Positions 22,025-30,082 of a DNA stretch of 46,238 nt are shown here, piece by piece. Within the stretch, counting starts at the first letter, position 1. Each line of letters begins with the position of its first letter. The notes below the pieces were generated by a model. The model worked only from the letters and a program-made list of their open reading frames with translations. It did not search any database and was not told where the DNA came from. The stretch is from Saccharibacillus qingshengii (lineage in GTDB: Bacteria; Bacillota; Bacilli; Paenibacillales; Paenibacillaceae), in NCBI RefSeq assembly GCF_013185195.1, contig NZ_JAAZWC010000034.1, positions 1 through 46,238 of the forward strand, written 5' to 3'. A program made the position numbers and the translations under genes.

Positions 22025-24865
22025 TTACGAAGCTTTGTTTTGCTGCTGCTTAAGCGTATCGACTTTCACCCGAAGAACCGAAGTGTCTGTCTCGCCCGCT
22101 GCATTTTTCAGTACGGCTTTGTACGCGTAGATGCCCGGTTCTTTGCCGGTCATGTCCGTTACGGCGCTCTGAGGACCCGCATTTCCCGCTGTCAGGGTCT
22201 GGGTGTCGATCAGTTTGCCGTTTTCGTACAATTCGTACTGCGAAGCATTGGTGCCCCACCACAGGTTCATCGTCACTTTGTAGTTTCCGTCGCCGTCCCA
22301 ATTGTCGCTCGACAGCACAGCTTCGCCCGGCGAAGCATCGGTAACTTTGACTTTAAGCTGTTCGCTTTTCGAAGTGCCAAAGCGGTTGGTGAGTTCTACT
22401 ACATAGTTGTACGTTCCGTTCGTTTTGCCGACAACCGGTACGCTCAGCTGTTGGGCGTTCGGGGAAGCGTCTGTAAGAGGTCCTTCCGCGATCACGACGC
22501 CTTCTTCGTACAATTTGTACGAAGTCGCGTTGTTGCCCCACCACAGATTCATGTTCACGTTGTAGCTTCCGTCCCGCAGACCGTTGTCCCGACCGTTATC
22601 GTCCGTCAGAACCGGCTTGGCCGGAGCGGCCGTTGCCGGGCCTTCCGATGGCTGTTCAACCGGAGGCTCTTCCACCGGCGGTTCCACTACGACAACAGCT
22701 TTGACGATATCCGAAGCGCCGCGCGGCTTCAATTGGAATACGCCGCGGAAGATCGCGGATACGCCCGTCACATCCAGCTTGTCGCCTTCGGCGTAAGCGA
22801 ATTGATCCTGCGTCAGACCTGTACGGCCGTCGACGCGAACACGCGTCGTTCCGGCATCCGATACCGCATCGAATTCAAAAGTGCCTGCCGGTGTAGCGGC
22901 AGCCAGATTCGCTACCGTTACGTTTTTCAGTTGGATCAGCTGACCCTGGTTGGCATCCGTTACGGCAGCGGCCGCAGCCGGAGCCGGAAGATCGGCCGTT
23001 CCGGTCTTCTCGATCTTGACCGGTGTTGTCAATTCAAGCTCCGTATTGTACAGCGCAAGCGGCGCAGTCACGCGGATCTTGTCTCCTTGATGAAATCCGC
23101 TCTCGCTCTGGTAGACATAAATGCCGCCCGTTGCATCCTGCAGATAGAAAGCCTGGCCGCCGAAAGCGCCCGGCTCCGTCGTTGCTACGCCTTCCAGCGT
23201 GACAACCGTACCTTCGGCCTGTGTGCGGGCCGAAGCGATCGTGCTCAGTTCGGGAATCTGGCTGCCCGGCTGTTCGATCGAAGGAAGAGGCTGCGCCGGC
23301 ACGTTCGCAAGCGTCACGCTCTTCGTGATCAGGTTCGTGCCGTTCTGGCGCAGACGCAGGCTGGCCGCGCCCGATGTGCCGGGCTTGATGCGTACGCCCA
23401 GATCGCGGTAAGCGGTGCCCGTGGCATCCGCCGTTACGCTGAACGCCTGGCTGTAGCCGTACGAAGCCGGCCAAGTGCCGTCCGGATTCTGGATCATGGC
23501 TACCTGGGTACCGCCCGTCACGTAGATACCGGCGCTGTAGCCGGATACCGTGGAGTTCGGTGCCAGATTGCCGATCTTGACGCGCACCTGGAATTCCTGC
23601 GCGTTAGGCAGCTGATCCTGATGAATCAGGCTGTAGTCCGGCTGGGTAACCGTGACGGACGAACCGTACGAACCCGGCTTGAACGTTGTCGGATCCCACC
23701 ATCTGTAGCCGGCCGCCGGAGCGGACCAAGGTTCCGCCTGCGGCTCGGTCGAAGTCACAGGAGCTTCAAACGGCAGCAGTGCCGTCGGCTGGTCGAGCGT
23801 CAGGCCGTCGACTTGATCGAAGCCCGTGTAGTTCTCCTGCTCCGCCAACCAATCGATCGTATTGAGCAGCAGTTTGGCGTCGTCGACTTCTTTGAAGCCG
23901 TCGTACGTCGTTTTCTTGCTGCCGGTTTCTTCGCGCAGATATTTCGGCGTAACGTCTTCGACCGGCGAAGAATCGCCGATGAATGCCGCTTTGCCGAGTC
24001 CTACTTTGGAGACCGCCACATAAGGACCTTCTTCGATCCCGCCGCCGTTGTAGACGCCTTGATCGACTGCATTGCCCCATGCCGCATTCGTTTTCGGCAG
24101 ATAGACGATGCCTTTGGCTTTGGTCGGGTCCATGATCGCAAGCGTCGATCCCGCGTGCATCGCTACGCCGTTGACGCCTTCGGTGATTCCGAAAGCCTGG
24201 TCGGCAGCCACGACGTTGTTCGCCGTGATATCGCCCAGCGCGTTATAACGGAAGCGTACGCCGAAGTTTTCGCCGAGCCAGTCGGAACTTTCGACGCCCT
24301 GCATCGCCGCCGAATTCCGCTCTTCCGTGCTCATGCCTTTGGCCGGATCTTCCCAGGCGCCGCGGCGGTAGCCGTTGATCGATTCGGAACCGTCCCAGCG
24401 GTTCTTGTTGCGGTCGGCGTTGTAATGATCGCCGACGAAGAAGATGCTGCCGCCCTGCTGAACATACTGCAGCATGGCCGCCTGCTCGCTTGCCTTGAAC
24501 GGAATATTCGGCTCCGATACGACGAAGACGTCATAATCCGCCAGGTCGGCGTATGTAATCGGCGTTGTTTTGCGCAGTTCCTTGACATCGTAGCCGTCGC
24601 CCGCGATTCCGTTGCCGAAATCGGAGAAGCCGCCGTCGATCACCCAGTCCGCCGCACCGGCGGTCTGACCGTGCGTGTTGTCGAACAGAACTTTTTTGCC
24701 CGCGTTCTCGTTCACGACTTTTGCCGCAATGTACGGCGCCGGATCGACAGCCGATTCGGCCGAGATCGGAACGGAACTCAGCAGTCCCATCTCTACGGAT
24801 GCGACAACGGACAGCGCAAGCGCAGCCTTGATTCCTTTAGACTTCAACAGCGAAAACTTTCCCAC
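22025..24865 (-). CDS. secreted multidomain protein: GATase-like, OB-fold and two chitinase-A-type Ig domains
   Basis: A 946-residue exported protein. The signal peptide covers about 1-37 (VPISAESA). Residues about 55-370 resemble a class I glutamine-amidotransferase-like/DUF4350 fold (KKVLFDNTHGQTAGAAD, DVFVVSEPN, QQGGSIFFVGDHYNADRN) and hold a GDSSPVED loop. An Ig-like stretch follows (about 390-525). Next is an OB-fold like the N-terminal part of the YhcR endonuclease (TIASARTQAEGTVVTLEGV, FYLQDATGGIYVYQSE; about 540-690) and a Pro/Glu-rich linker. Two tandem repeats similar to the ChiA N-terminal domain end the protein (NMNLWWGNNATSYKLYE and TMNLWWGTNASQYELYE). Such tails bind chitin or other polysaccharides. 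No nuclease domain is seen, so function is open: perhaps a cell-surface or polysaccharide-associated enzyme or binding protein. GTG start at 24865 with AGGAGGCGG. Confidence 0.82.
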   Translation of the reverse strand: MGKFSLLKSKGIKAALALSVVASVEMGLLSSVPISAESAVDPAPYIAAKVVNENAGKKVLFDNTHGQTAGAADWVIDGGFSDFGNGIAGDGYDVKELRKTTPITYADLADYDVFVVSEPNIPFKASEQAAMLQYVQQGGSIFFVGDHYNADRNKNRWDGSESINGYRRGAWEDPAKGMSTEERNSAAMQGVESSDWLGENFGVRFRYNALGDITANNVVAADQAFGITEGVNGVAMHAGSTLAIMDPTKAKGIVYLPKTNAAWGNAVDQGVYNGGGIEEGPYVAVSKVGLGKAAFIGDSSPVEDVTPKYLREETGSKKTTYDGFKEVDDAKLLLNTIDWLAEQENYTGFDQVDGLTLDQPTALLPFEAPVTSTEPQAEPWSAPAAGYRWWDPTTFKPGSYGSSVTVTQPDYSLIHQDQLPNAQEFQVRVKIGNLAPNSTVSGYSAGIYVTGGTQVAMIQNPDGTWPASYGYSQAFSVTADATGTAYRDLGVRIKPGTSGAASLRLRQNGTNLITKSVTLANVPAQPLPSIEQPGSQIPELSTIASARTQAEGTVVTLEGVATTEPGAFGGQAFYLQDATGGIYVYQSESGFHQGDKIRVTAPLALYNTELELTTPVKIEKTGTADLPAPAAAAAVTDANQGQLIQLKNVTVANLAAATPAGTFEFDAVSDAGTTRVRVDGRTGLTQDQFAYAEGDKLDVTGVSAIFRGVFQLKPRGASDIVKAVVVVEPPVEEPPVEQPSEGPATAAPAKPVLTDDNGRDNGLRDGSYNVNMNLWWGNNATSYKLYEEGVVIAEGPLTDASPNAQQLSVPVVGKTNGTYNYVVELTNRFGTSKSEQLKVKVTDASPGEAVLSSDNWDGDGNYKVTMNLWWGTNASQYELYENGKLIDTQTLTAGNAGPQSAVTDMTGKEPGIYAYKAVLKNAAGETDTSVLRVKVDTLKQQQNKAS

Positions 24866-25052
24866 TTAACCGCCTCCTGTTTGGATCTGTGTTTGAGAAC
24901 ATTTTTCGGAACAGTTTGTTTTTGGTATCAAACCGCTCGATTCCCATTCTAGCACGGGTCCAAACAAGAAAGTTCACGATTCCGTAAAAATTATGAAAAA
25001 AATTGTAAACGCTTCGTAAAACCCTACTCCGCCGATTTTCCGTATGTTCGCA

Positions 25053-26075
25053 TTAGACGATCACGAGTTCCGGCTCGGGCACAAAACCGAACTCGGCTTC
25101 GACTTTTTCCTGGACCAGCTGCACCAGATCGGTGACATCGACTGCTTTGGCTCCTCCGCGGTTCTGAATAATGTTGCCGTGATGCTCGGAGATCATCGCT
25201 CCCCCGCGGATCGTGCCCCGCAGACCGATCCGGTCGACCAGTTTGCCCATCGGCTCTCCGATCGTGTAATTGTTTTTGAACACCGAACCGCACGACGGAT
25301 AGTCGAAATGCTTTTTGCCTCCGCGGTCTTCGATCACGTCCAGCAGTTCCTGGCGCACCTGGAAGCCCATTCGGGCCGCGGCGTTCAGCTCGTTCGTATA
25401 ATGGCGGAAATAATCCGGCAGCACCGAAGTCGACAGATTCTTCGCTTTGATCTTGTCGAACAGTTCCTGCGTCTGCTCCGGCGTCAGCTTGGGGTCGACC
25501 GGCAGTTTGAGATCCGCGCCGACGACGATCCAAGGTTTGCGCATAAAGACGGACTTTTTGTAGCCGTATTCGCAGCCGCCGAGCGGAACGGAGATAATGC
25601 CTTGTTCCGGATGTTCCTTGTCGATCACGTAGGCGGTTTCCAGCACGTCGCTGACCTGGTGGCTGAAATATTTCGCATTCATGTAGACCCCCGCCCCAAG
25701 CGTACCCGGCAGCAGGAACATGAAATCGAACGAAGAAATCCCCGTGTACAGGCCGAACAGTGCCAGCAGCGTCATCGGGGTACCGGCGGAAACGAACAGG
25801 CGTCCCGGCAGCAGCTTGAATTCGATATGTTCCTTAAGCGAGAAAAACAGCGTGTCGTCGCCCGGACGATCCGGGAACAGCGTGTTGGAACCCATGCCGA
25901 ACAAAAACGGATTCAATCCGCGCGTCTTCGCTCCTTCGAGCATGATCGAGACTTCTTCGATCGTATGCGGAAGCGCAAGATGTCGGGCTTCTCCCCCGAT
26001 TTCATACGTCGAATATACGGACAGGTCCGCGCCGGTGCGGCACAATCGGTCGAACAGTTGATTTTGCGAAGTCAT
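25053..26075 (-). CDS. murB: UDP-N-acetylenolpyruvoylglucosamine reductase
   Basis: A 340-residue FAD enzyme that reduces UDP-GlcNAc-enolpyruvate to UDP-N-acetylmuramate with NADPH in peptidoglycan synthesis. FAD-binding segments are STYEIGGEARHL, FGMGSNTLFPD and LPGTLGAGVYMNA. The proton-donor serine lies in YPSCGSVFKNN, and the C-terminal Glu region is FVPEPELVIV. The ATG at 26075 was preferred over 26153 because GAGGAGAG precedes it and the core begins normally. It is not in a division or cell-wall cluster here and is divergent from trhO. Confidence 0.93.
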   Translation of the reverse strand: MTSQNQLFDRLCRTGADLSVYSTYEIGGEARHLALPHTIEEVSIMLEGAKTRGLNPFLFGMGSNTLFPDRPGDDTLFFSLKEHIEFKLLPGRLFVSAGTPMTLLALFGLYTGISSFDFMFLLPGTLGAGVYMNAKYFSHQVSDVLETAYVIDKEHPEQGIISVPLGGCEYGYKKSVFMRKPWIVVGADLKLPVDPKLTPEQTQELFDKIKAKNLSTSVLPDYFRHYTNELNAAARMGFQVRQELLDVIEDRGGKKHFDYPSCGSVFKNNYTIGEPMGKLVDRIGLRGTIRGGAMISEHHGNIIQNRGGAKAVDVTDLVQLVQEKVEAEFGFVPEPELVIV

Positions 26076-26153
26076 ATTGCTTAACTCTCCTCTTTGCGTT
26101 CTTCTTTGGATGAAGCTTATATGAAATTCCCGCAGCAAATCGTGGGGAATCAA

Positions 26154-26182
26154 TTGACGAATGCCGATAAAACGTCTAGAAT
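26154..26182 (+). promoter_or_regulatory. trhO promoter
   Basis: TTGACG (26154-26159), a 17-nt spacer and TAGAAT (26177-26182), with start expected near 26189 and a leader of about 60 nt. Confidence 0.65.
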
Positions 26183-26250
26183 TTTAAGTTGCACGCAAGC
26201 ATCCTACAGGAAGCGGCGGCAAAAATCAATGAAATCCTGGGTGATAATAA

Positions 26251-27132
26251 ATGGAAAACCAAACTTACCGCATTTTGCTTTTTTATAAATTCGTGCAGAT
26301 CGACGATCCTCAGCAGTTTGCGGCCGAGCATCTTCAGTACTGCAAAGACCTCGACGTCAAAGGTCGGATCCTGATCGCCGGCGAAGGCATCAACGGAACG
26401 CTGTCCGGCACGTACGAGCAGACTGAGCAGTATATGAAAGATCTGCTGGCCGACGAGCGGTTCGCGGATACCGTATTCAAGATCGACGATTCGGAAGGCC
26501 ATGCGTTCAAGAAACTGTTCGTGCGCCACAAAGAAGAACTGGTCACTTTCCGCTATGAAAAAGAACTGGATCCGAACGTGGTCTCCGGCAAGCGCCTGTC
26601 TCCGAAAGAGTTCCATGAACAGCTGCAGCGCGAAGATGTCATCGTACTGGACGGACGTACCGATTACGAATACGACCTGGGCCATTTCCGGGGCGCGATC
26701 CGTCCCGATATCGACTCGTTCCGCGAATTCCCGGAATGGATACGCGAGAATCTGTCCGAACACAAAGACAAAACGATCCTGACCTACTGCACGGGCGGAA
26801 TCCGCTGCGAAAAATTGACCGGCTTCATGCTGGAAGAAGGATTCGCGGATGTGGCGCAGCTCGAAGGCGGAATCGTGACCTACGGCAAAGACGAAGAAGT
26901 TCGCGGCGATCTGTTCGACGGCAAATGTTATGTATTCGACGAACGAATCTCGGTTCCGATCAACCAGGTGGAACCGAACATCGTCGGAAAATGCTACCAC
27001 TGCGACGAGCCGACCGACGTGTACGTCAACTGCCCGGTATGCAATCTGCAGCACTTGGTATGCGAATCGTGCGCGGACGAACACAGCCACTACTGCTCCG
27101 ACGAGTGCAAAGAGTCCGTAGCGGCCGTATAA
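26251..27132 (+). CDS. trhO: tRNA uridine(34) 5-hydroxylase, rhodanese type
   Basis: A 293-residue protein of the UPF0176/TrhO family, which makes 5-hydroxyuridine at tRNA wobble position 34 using O2. An N-terminal acylphosphatase-like part ([14 protein letters not shown]) is followed by a rhodanese domain with [18 protein letters not shown] and catalytic Cys in [12 protein letters not shown]. The C-terminus has clustered cysteines (CYHCDEP, CPVC, CESC, CSDEC), likely a metal site. The ATG at 26251 has only a weak GGGTGA upstream, but family alignment begins here (YRILLFYKF). Monocistronic, ended by the 27177-27217 terminator. Confidence 0.93.
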   Translation: MENQTYRILLFYKFVQIDDPQQFAAEHLQYCKDLDVKGRILIAGEGINGTLSGTYEQTEQYMKDLLADERFADTVFKIDDSEGHAFKKLFVRHKEELVTFRYEKELDPNVVSGKRLSPKEFHEQLQREDVIVLDGRTDYEYDLGHFRGAIRPDIDSFREFPEWIRENLSEHKDKTILTYCTGGIRCEKLTGFMLEEGFADVAQLEGGIVTYGKDEEVRGDLFDGKCYVFDERISVPINQVEPNIVGKCYHCDEPTDVYVNCPVCNLQHLVCESCADEHSHYCSDECKESVAAV

Positions 27133-27176
27133 AGTCCTCAAGCCGTACAAAAATACCGCAGTACGGCGAAATCATG

Positions 27177-27217
27177 AAAAAAGGCTCTATCCGAGAATCT
27201 CGGGCAGAGCTTTTTTT
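27177..27217 (+). terminator. terminator after trhO
   Basis: AAAAAAGGCTCT, then CCGAGA-(short loop)-TCTCGG, then AGAGCTTTTTTT. A stem with an internal mismatch and long A/T tails, 45 nt after the trhO stop; usable in both directions. Confidence 0.75.
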
Positions 27218-27273
27218 ATTTCGGTCAGACCTGTTCTTCCGCGGTGCAGGGCGTCTGCGGGACGAATCGCTCG

Positions 27274-27525
27274 TCAATCGCGCGGATAGTTCACGGCCAT
27301 AATGTCCATAAAAGGAACCTTGCGCGTTTCTTCCCCTTGTTCGACGTGCACTCTTCCGGTTCTTGAATCGAGCTTGACGATCATGCCCCGAACCGCTTCC
27401 GTTACTCCCCAGACCGTCAATTCCACAACGGATTTCTCCTGGTAGGCCTCAGTCAATTGATTCCCTATTTCTTCCAGAACAAACTCGTCGCGGGTCGGCC
27501 GTTTTGCTACTTTTCCTTTTGCCAA
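27274..27525 (-). CDS. YolD-like family protein
   Basis: An 83-residue protein similar to YolD-like small proteins: VVELTVWGVTEAVRGMIVKLDSRTGRVHVE followed by KVPFMDIMAV, the family's compact beta-rich core. The TTG at 27525 is chosen because AAGGAGGAAGCGG precedes it at 7 nt; the ATG at 27582 lacks a site. YolD proteins are often encoded with the UvrX/UvrC-type Y-family polymerase and controlled by LexA. Here no polymerase gene is adjacent, but a LexA-like box is present upstream. Biochemical role unknown. Confidence 0.8.
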   Translation of the reverse strand: MAKGKVAKRPTRDEFVLEEIGNQLTEAYQEKSVVELTVWGVTEAVRGMIVKLDSRTGRVHVEQGEETRKVPFMDIMAVNYPRD

Positions 27526-27618
27526 ACCGCTTCCTCCTTGCGTTACGCGTGATTTGTTAATTATAACATTTTTATTTGTCAAAATCGCGTCAAAAAACGA
27601 AATTGATTGAAGAATTTA

Positions 27619-27632
27619 CGCACATATGTTCT
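27619..27632. promoter_or_regulatory. candidate LexA/DinR (SOS) box
   Basis: AGAACATATGTGCG (minus strand) matches the Bacillus LexA consensus CGAAC-N4-GTTCG at most positions, missing one base in each half-site edge. It lies about 95 nt upstream of the YolD-like start. Confidence 0.45.
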
Positions 27633-27673
27633 TAATCGGAATTCCGGTCTGGAAAGTTAACCCGGTTCGGAAA

Positions 27674-27714
27674 TAAAAAAAGCCCCTGCCCCGACGGAAT
27701 CGGGGCGGAGGCTT
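27674..27714 (-). terminator. terminator of the oxidoreductase gene
   Basis: On the minus strand GCCTCCGCCCCGA-TTCCG-TCGGGGCAGGGGC followed by TTTTTTTATTT, a long GC-rich stem with mismatches, 25 nt past the stop. Confidence 0.85.
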
Positions 27715-27738
27715 TTGCGCATGCGTCAAACCGTCCTT

Positions 27739-28791
27739 TTACAGAGCCGCTTTGCGCGAAGCCAGCGCAATGTCGGCCAGCATTTCGTACGAGTGCAGAC
27801 GCTCGGCATGATCGTAGATTCCGCTGGTGACGATCAGCTCGTCGGCCTGCGTTCTTGCCATCAGCTCGTGCAGGCGGCGTTCGACCGTCTCTCGGTCGCC
27901 CACGATCGAAGATTCCATCCGTTTGCGTACGGCCGACAGTTCGAGAGGATCGAGCTGCGACGACAGATCCGCGGGAGGCTGGATCTTGCCGGGACGGCCG
28001 CGGGTCAGCGCCACAACCTGCTGCTGCATCGTCGTCGCGAGGAATTCCGCTCTCTCCTGCGTATCCGCGGCGATCACCGACACGCCCAGCATGAGATACG
28101 GTTTGTCCAGCGTATCGGAAGGGCGGAAGGTACTCCGGTAGACTTCGATCGCCCGATCGAGATAATCCGGCGAGAAATGACCGGCGAACGAGAAAGGCAG
28201 TCCCTGGTAAGCGGCCAGACGCGCGCTAAAATCGCTGGAGCCCAAGAGCCAAACCGGAACGTTAAGTCCTTCGCCCGGCACGGCGCGGACCGGCGCATGG
28301 TAAGACGTCTTGGAAGCGTCGAAAAAGCCGCGCAGTTCTTCCAGCAGCTGCGGGAAATCTTCCCCGCTGTTGATATCGCGCCGCAGGGCGAGCGACGCAC
28401 GCCGATCGCTGCCGGGCGCGCGGCCAAGACCCAGGTCGATCCGGCCGGGATACATCGATTCCAGGGTGCCGAACTGCTCGGCAATAACAAGCGGCGCATG
28501 GTTGGGCAGCATGATGCCGCCTGCGCCGACGCGGATCCTCGACGTACCGGCAGCCAGATAGCCGATTACGACCGAAGTGGCCGAGCTTGCGACCCCGGGC
28601 ATATTGTGATGTTCCGCGACCCAATAGCGGTTGTAGCCCCATTTCTCGGCATGCCTTGCCAGATCCAGACTGTCCCGAAAAGCATCGGCTGCCGTTTTTC
28701 CTTCAATAATCTGGGACAGGTCGAGTACGGAAATCGGGATTTCCCCAAGTTTGTTCGTCTTCTGTCCGGCGGTCGGTTGGAATTGACTCAT
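27739..28791 (-). CDS. LLM-class flavin-dependent oxidoreductase
   Basis: A 350-residue bacterial-luciferase-like monooxygenase with a TIM-barrel fold and FMN dependence. Typical segments are [68 protein letters not shown] (read in parts) and [10 protein letters not shown]. The ATG at 28791 follows AAGGAGAG; the frame extends to 28944 without support. It lies 64 nt after the acyltransferase gene and is probably co-transcribed with it. The substrate is not evident. Confidence 0.9.
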   Translation of the reverse strand: MSQFQPTAGQKTNKLGEIPISVLDLSQIIEGKTAADAFRDSLDLARHAEKWGYNRYWVAEHHNMPGVASSATSVVIGYLAAGTSRIRVGAGGIMLPNHAPLVIAEQFGTLESMYPGRIDLGLGRAPGSDRRASLALRRDINSGEDFPQLLEELRGFFDASKTSYHAPVRAVPGEGLNVPVWLLGSSDFSARLAAYQGLPFSFAGHFSPDYLDRAIEVYRSTFRPSDTLDKPYLMLGVSVIAADTQERAEFLATTMQQQVVALTRGRPGKIQPPADLSSQLDPLELSAVRKRMESSIVGDRETVERRLHELMARTQADELIVTSGIYDHAERLHSYEMLADIALASRKAAL

Positions 28792-28855
28792 ATTGATCTC
28801 TCCTTGTTCGAATAAAATGGATACGGGTCGGGGCGCCCGGGTCCGTCTTGGACGT

Positions 28856-29875
28856 TCAGCGCCCCGCTTCCGCGCTGTTGTCGGAGTTCTGCTTTTTATA
28901 CAGCCCGTCCAGCTTGGGTTCGAGCAGCCAGCCGAAGCGTCCACGCACGAAGTTCGAAGACAAACCGGCAGCCAGCAGGATTCCCAGCGGAATAAGCAGC
29001 AGAATCCAGGCGGATTCCCCGTACGCTTCGTAAAATCCTGCCGCGATCATGCCTTTGACCAGGAAACCGTGCAGCAGATACGCGTACAGCGTATTTCGGC
29101 CGAGTGCGGACAATCCCCGCAAATTTCGGCCCGGCATCAGAATCATCACCGCTCCCCCGATCAGGACCGCAGCCGCGTAAGCCGCCAGGCGGTACAGACC
29201 GGCACTCCATTCGGGGTGATCCAGCGCCCGGTACGGCAGACTGCCGTAGAACCATTCCGGACGGAAACGGTCTCCATAGCTTACCATAACGTAAGCCGCT
29301 GCGCAGAGGACCACCGCCGCTGCCCCTTTGATCAGCGGCGTACGCAGACGGTCAATATCCGCTTTGTCCAGGTAATATCCGGCCAGGAAAAAAGGGAAGA
29401 ACACGATCGTCCGCGATATACTGGCATAATACTGGGCGTCCGCCGCGTAACCGGCCAGAATAGCGATTGCCAGCGAAATCGGCAGAGCCCAGCGGATCTT
29501 GACCGCGTAAGGCAGCAGCATTTTCCAAATAATCATGCTGAAGATAAACCACATCAGCCAATACGGTGTAAAATACGAGAATCGCAGCGTCTGTGCGCCC
29601 ATGACGAAATAATCGAACAGCGAATACAGCGTCTCGAAAATCAGATACGGCACGATCAGAGTGCCCACTACCTTGATCCGGTAATCGCCGCTCGTGATCT
29701 TTTTGCAGAAAAATCCCGAGATCAGAACGAACAGCGGGATATGGAACGAATAGATCCATAGATAAAGCGGACGAAAAGTTTCGCTGCCGCTCAAAGGTTC
29801 GATGAGGTGTCCGATCACAACAAGCGCGATCAGCAGAACTTTCAAGTTGTCGAAATACGCGTCGCGTCTAGCCAT
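28856..29875 (-). CDS. acyltransferase-3 family membrane protein
   Basis: A 339-residue polytopic membrane protein with about ten hydrophobic helices. N-terminal [20 protein letters not shown] and VIGHLIEP (the conserved His of the acyltransferase-3 family) are followed by [18 protein letters not shown], another family hallmark. Members O-acetylate or O-acylate surface polysaccharides or lipids. AAAGGAGGGG precedes the ATG. It heads the minus-strand pair with the LLM oxidoreductase and is divergent from the sigma-factor gene. The acceptor is unknown. Confidence 0.9.
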   Translation of the reverse strand: MARRDAYFDNLKVLLIALVVIGHLIEPLSGSETFRPLYLWIYSFHIPLFVLISGFFCKKITSGDYRIKVVGTLIVPYLIFETLYSLFDYFVMGAQTLRFSYFTPYWLMWFIFSMIIWKMLLPYAVKIRWALPISLAIAILAGYAADAQYYASISRTIVFFPFFLAGYYLDKADIDRLRTPLIKGAAAVVLCAAAYVMVSYGDRFRPEWFYGSLPYRALDHPEWSAGLYRLAAYAAAVLIGGAVMILMPGRNLRGLSALGRNTLYAYLLHGFLVKGMIAAGFYEAYGESAWILLLIPLGILLAAGLSSNFVRGRFGWLLEPKLDGLYKKQNSDNSAEAGR

Positions 29876-29969
29876 GCTGCCCCTCCTTTATGAAGCGTGC
29901 TTTTTCCCTATATCTAACGGTGTACAAGCTTTCCTTGCTTGGGGTCCTTATACCCGTCACGTTCGCGGA

Positions 29970-29998
29970 TGAACCTTCGGGGCTTGGCAGACCTGTCT
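29970..29998 (+). promoter_or_regulatory. possible ECF-type promoter of the sigma-factor gene
   Basis: TGAACC (29970-29975) and CTGTCT (29993-29998), 17 nt apart, resemble the AAC and GTC cores of ECF sigma promoters. It may allow autoregulation. Weak call: the -10 differs from the usual CGTC. Confidence 0.25.
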
Positions 29999-30082
29999 TT
30001 GATTATTTTCGTTTGAGCTAAAACCATTTGCCGCTTTCGCTTGTCCAATCATTGAATATCGTTTTGATAAGGAGTGAAAAGG

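Noticed and set aside
21815-24952. Very long plus-strand open frame (over 1000 codons)
   Set aside because: It is the antisense shadow of the secreted multidomain gene; translation is Arg/His/Phe-rich with no recognisable domain or ribosome site.
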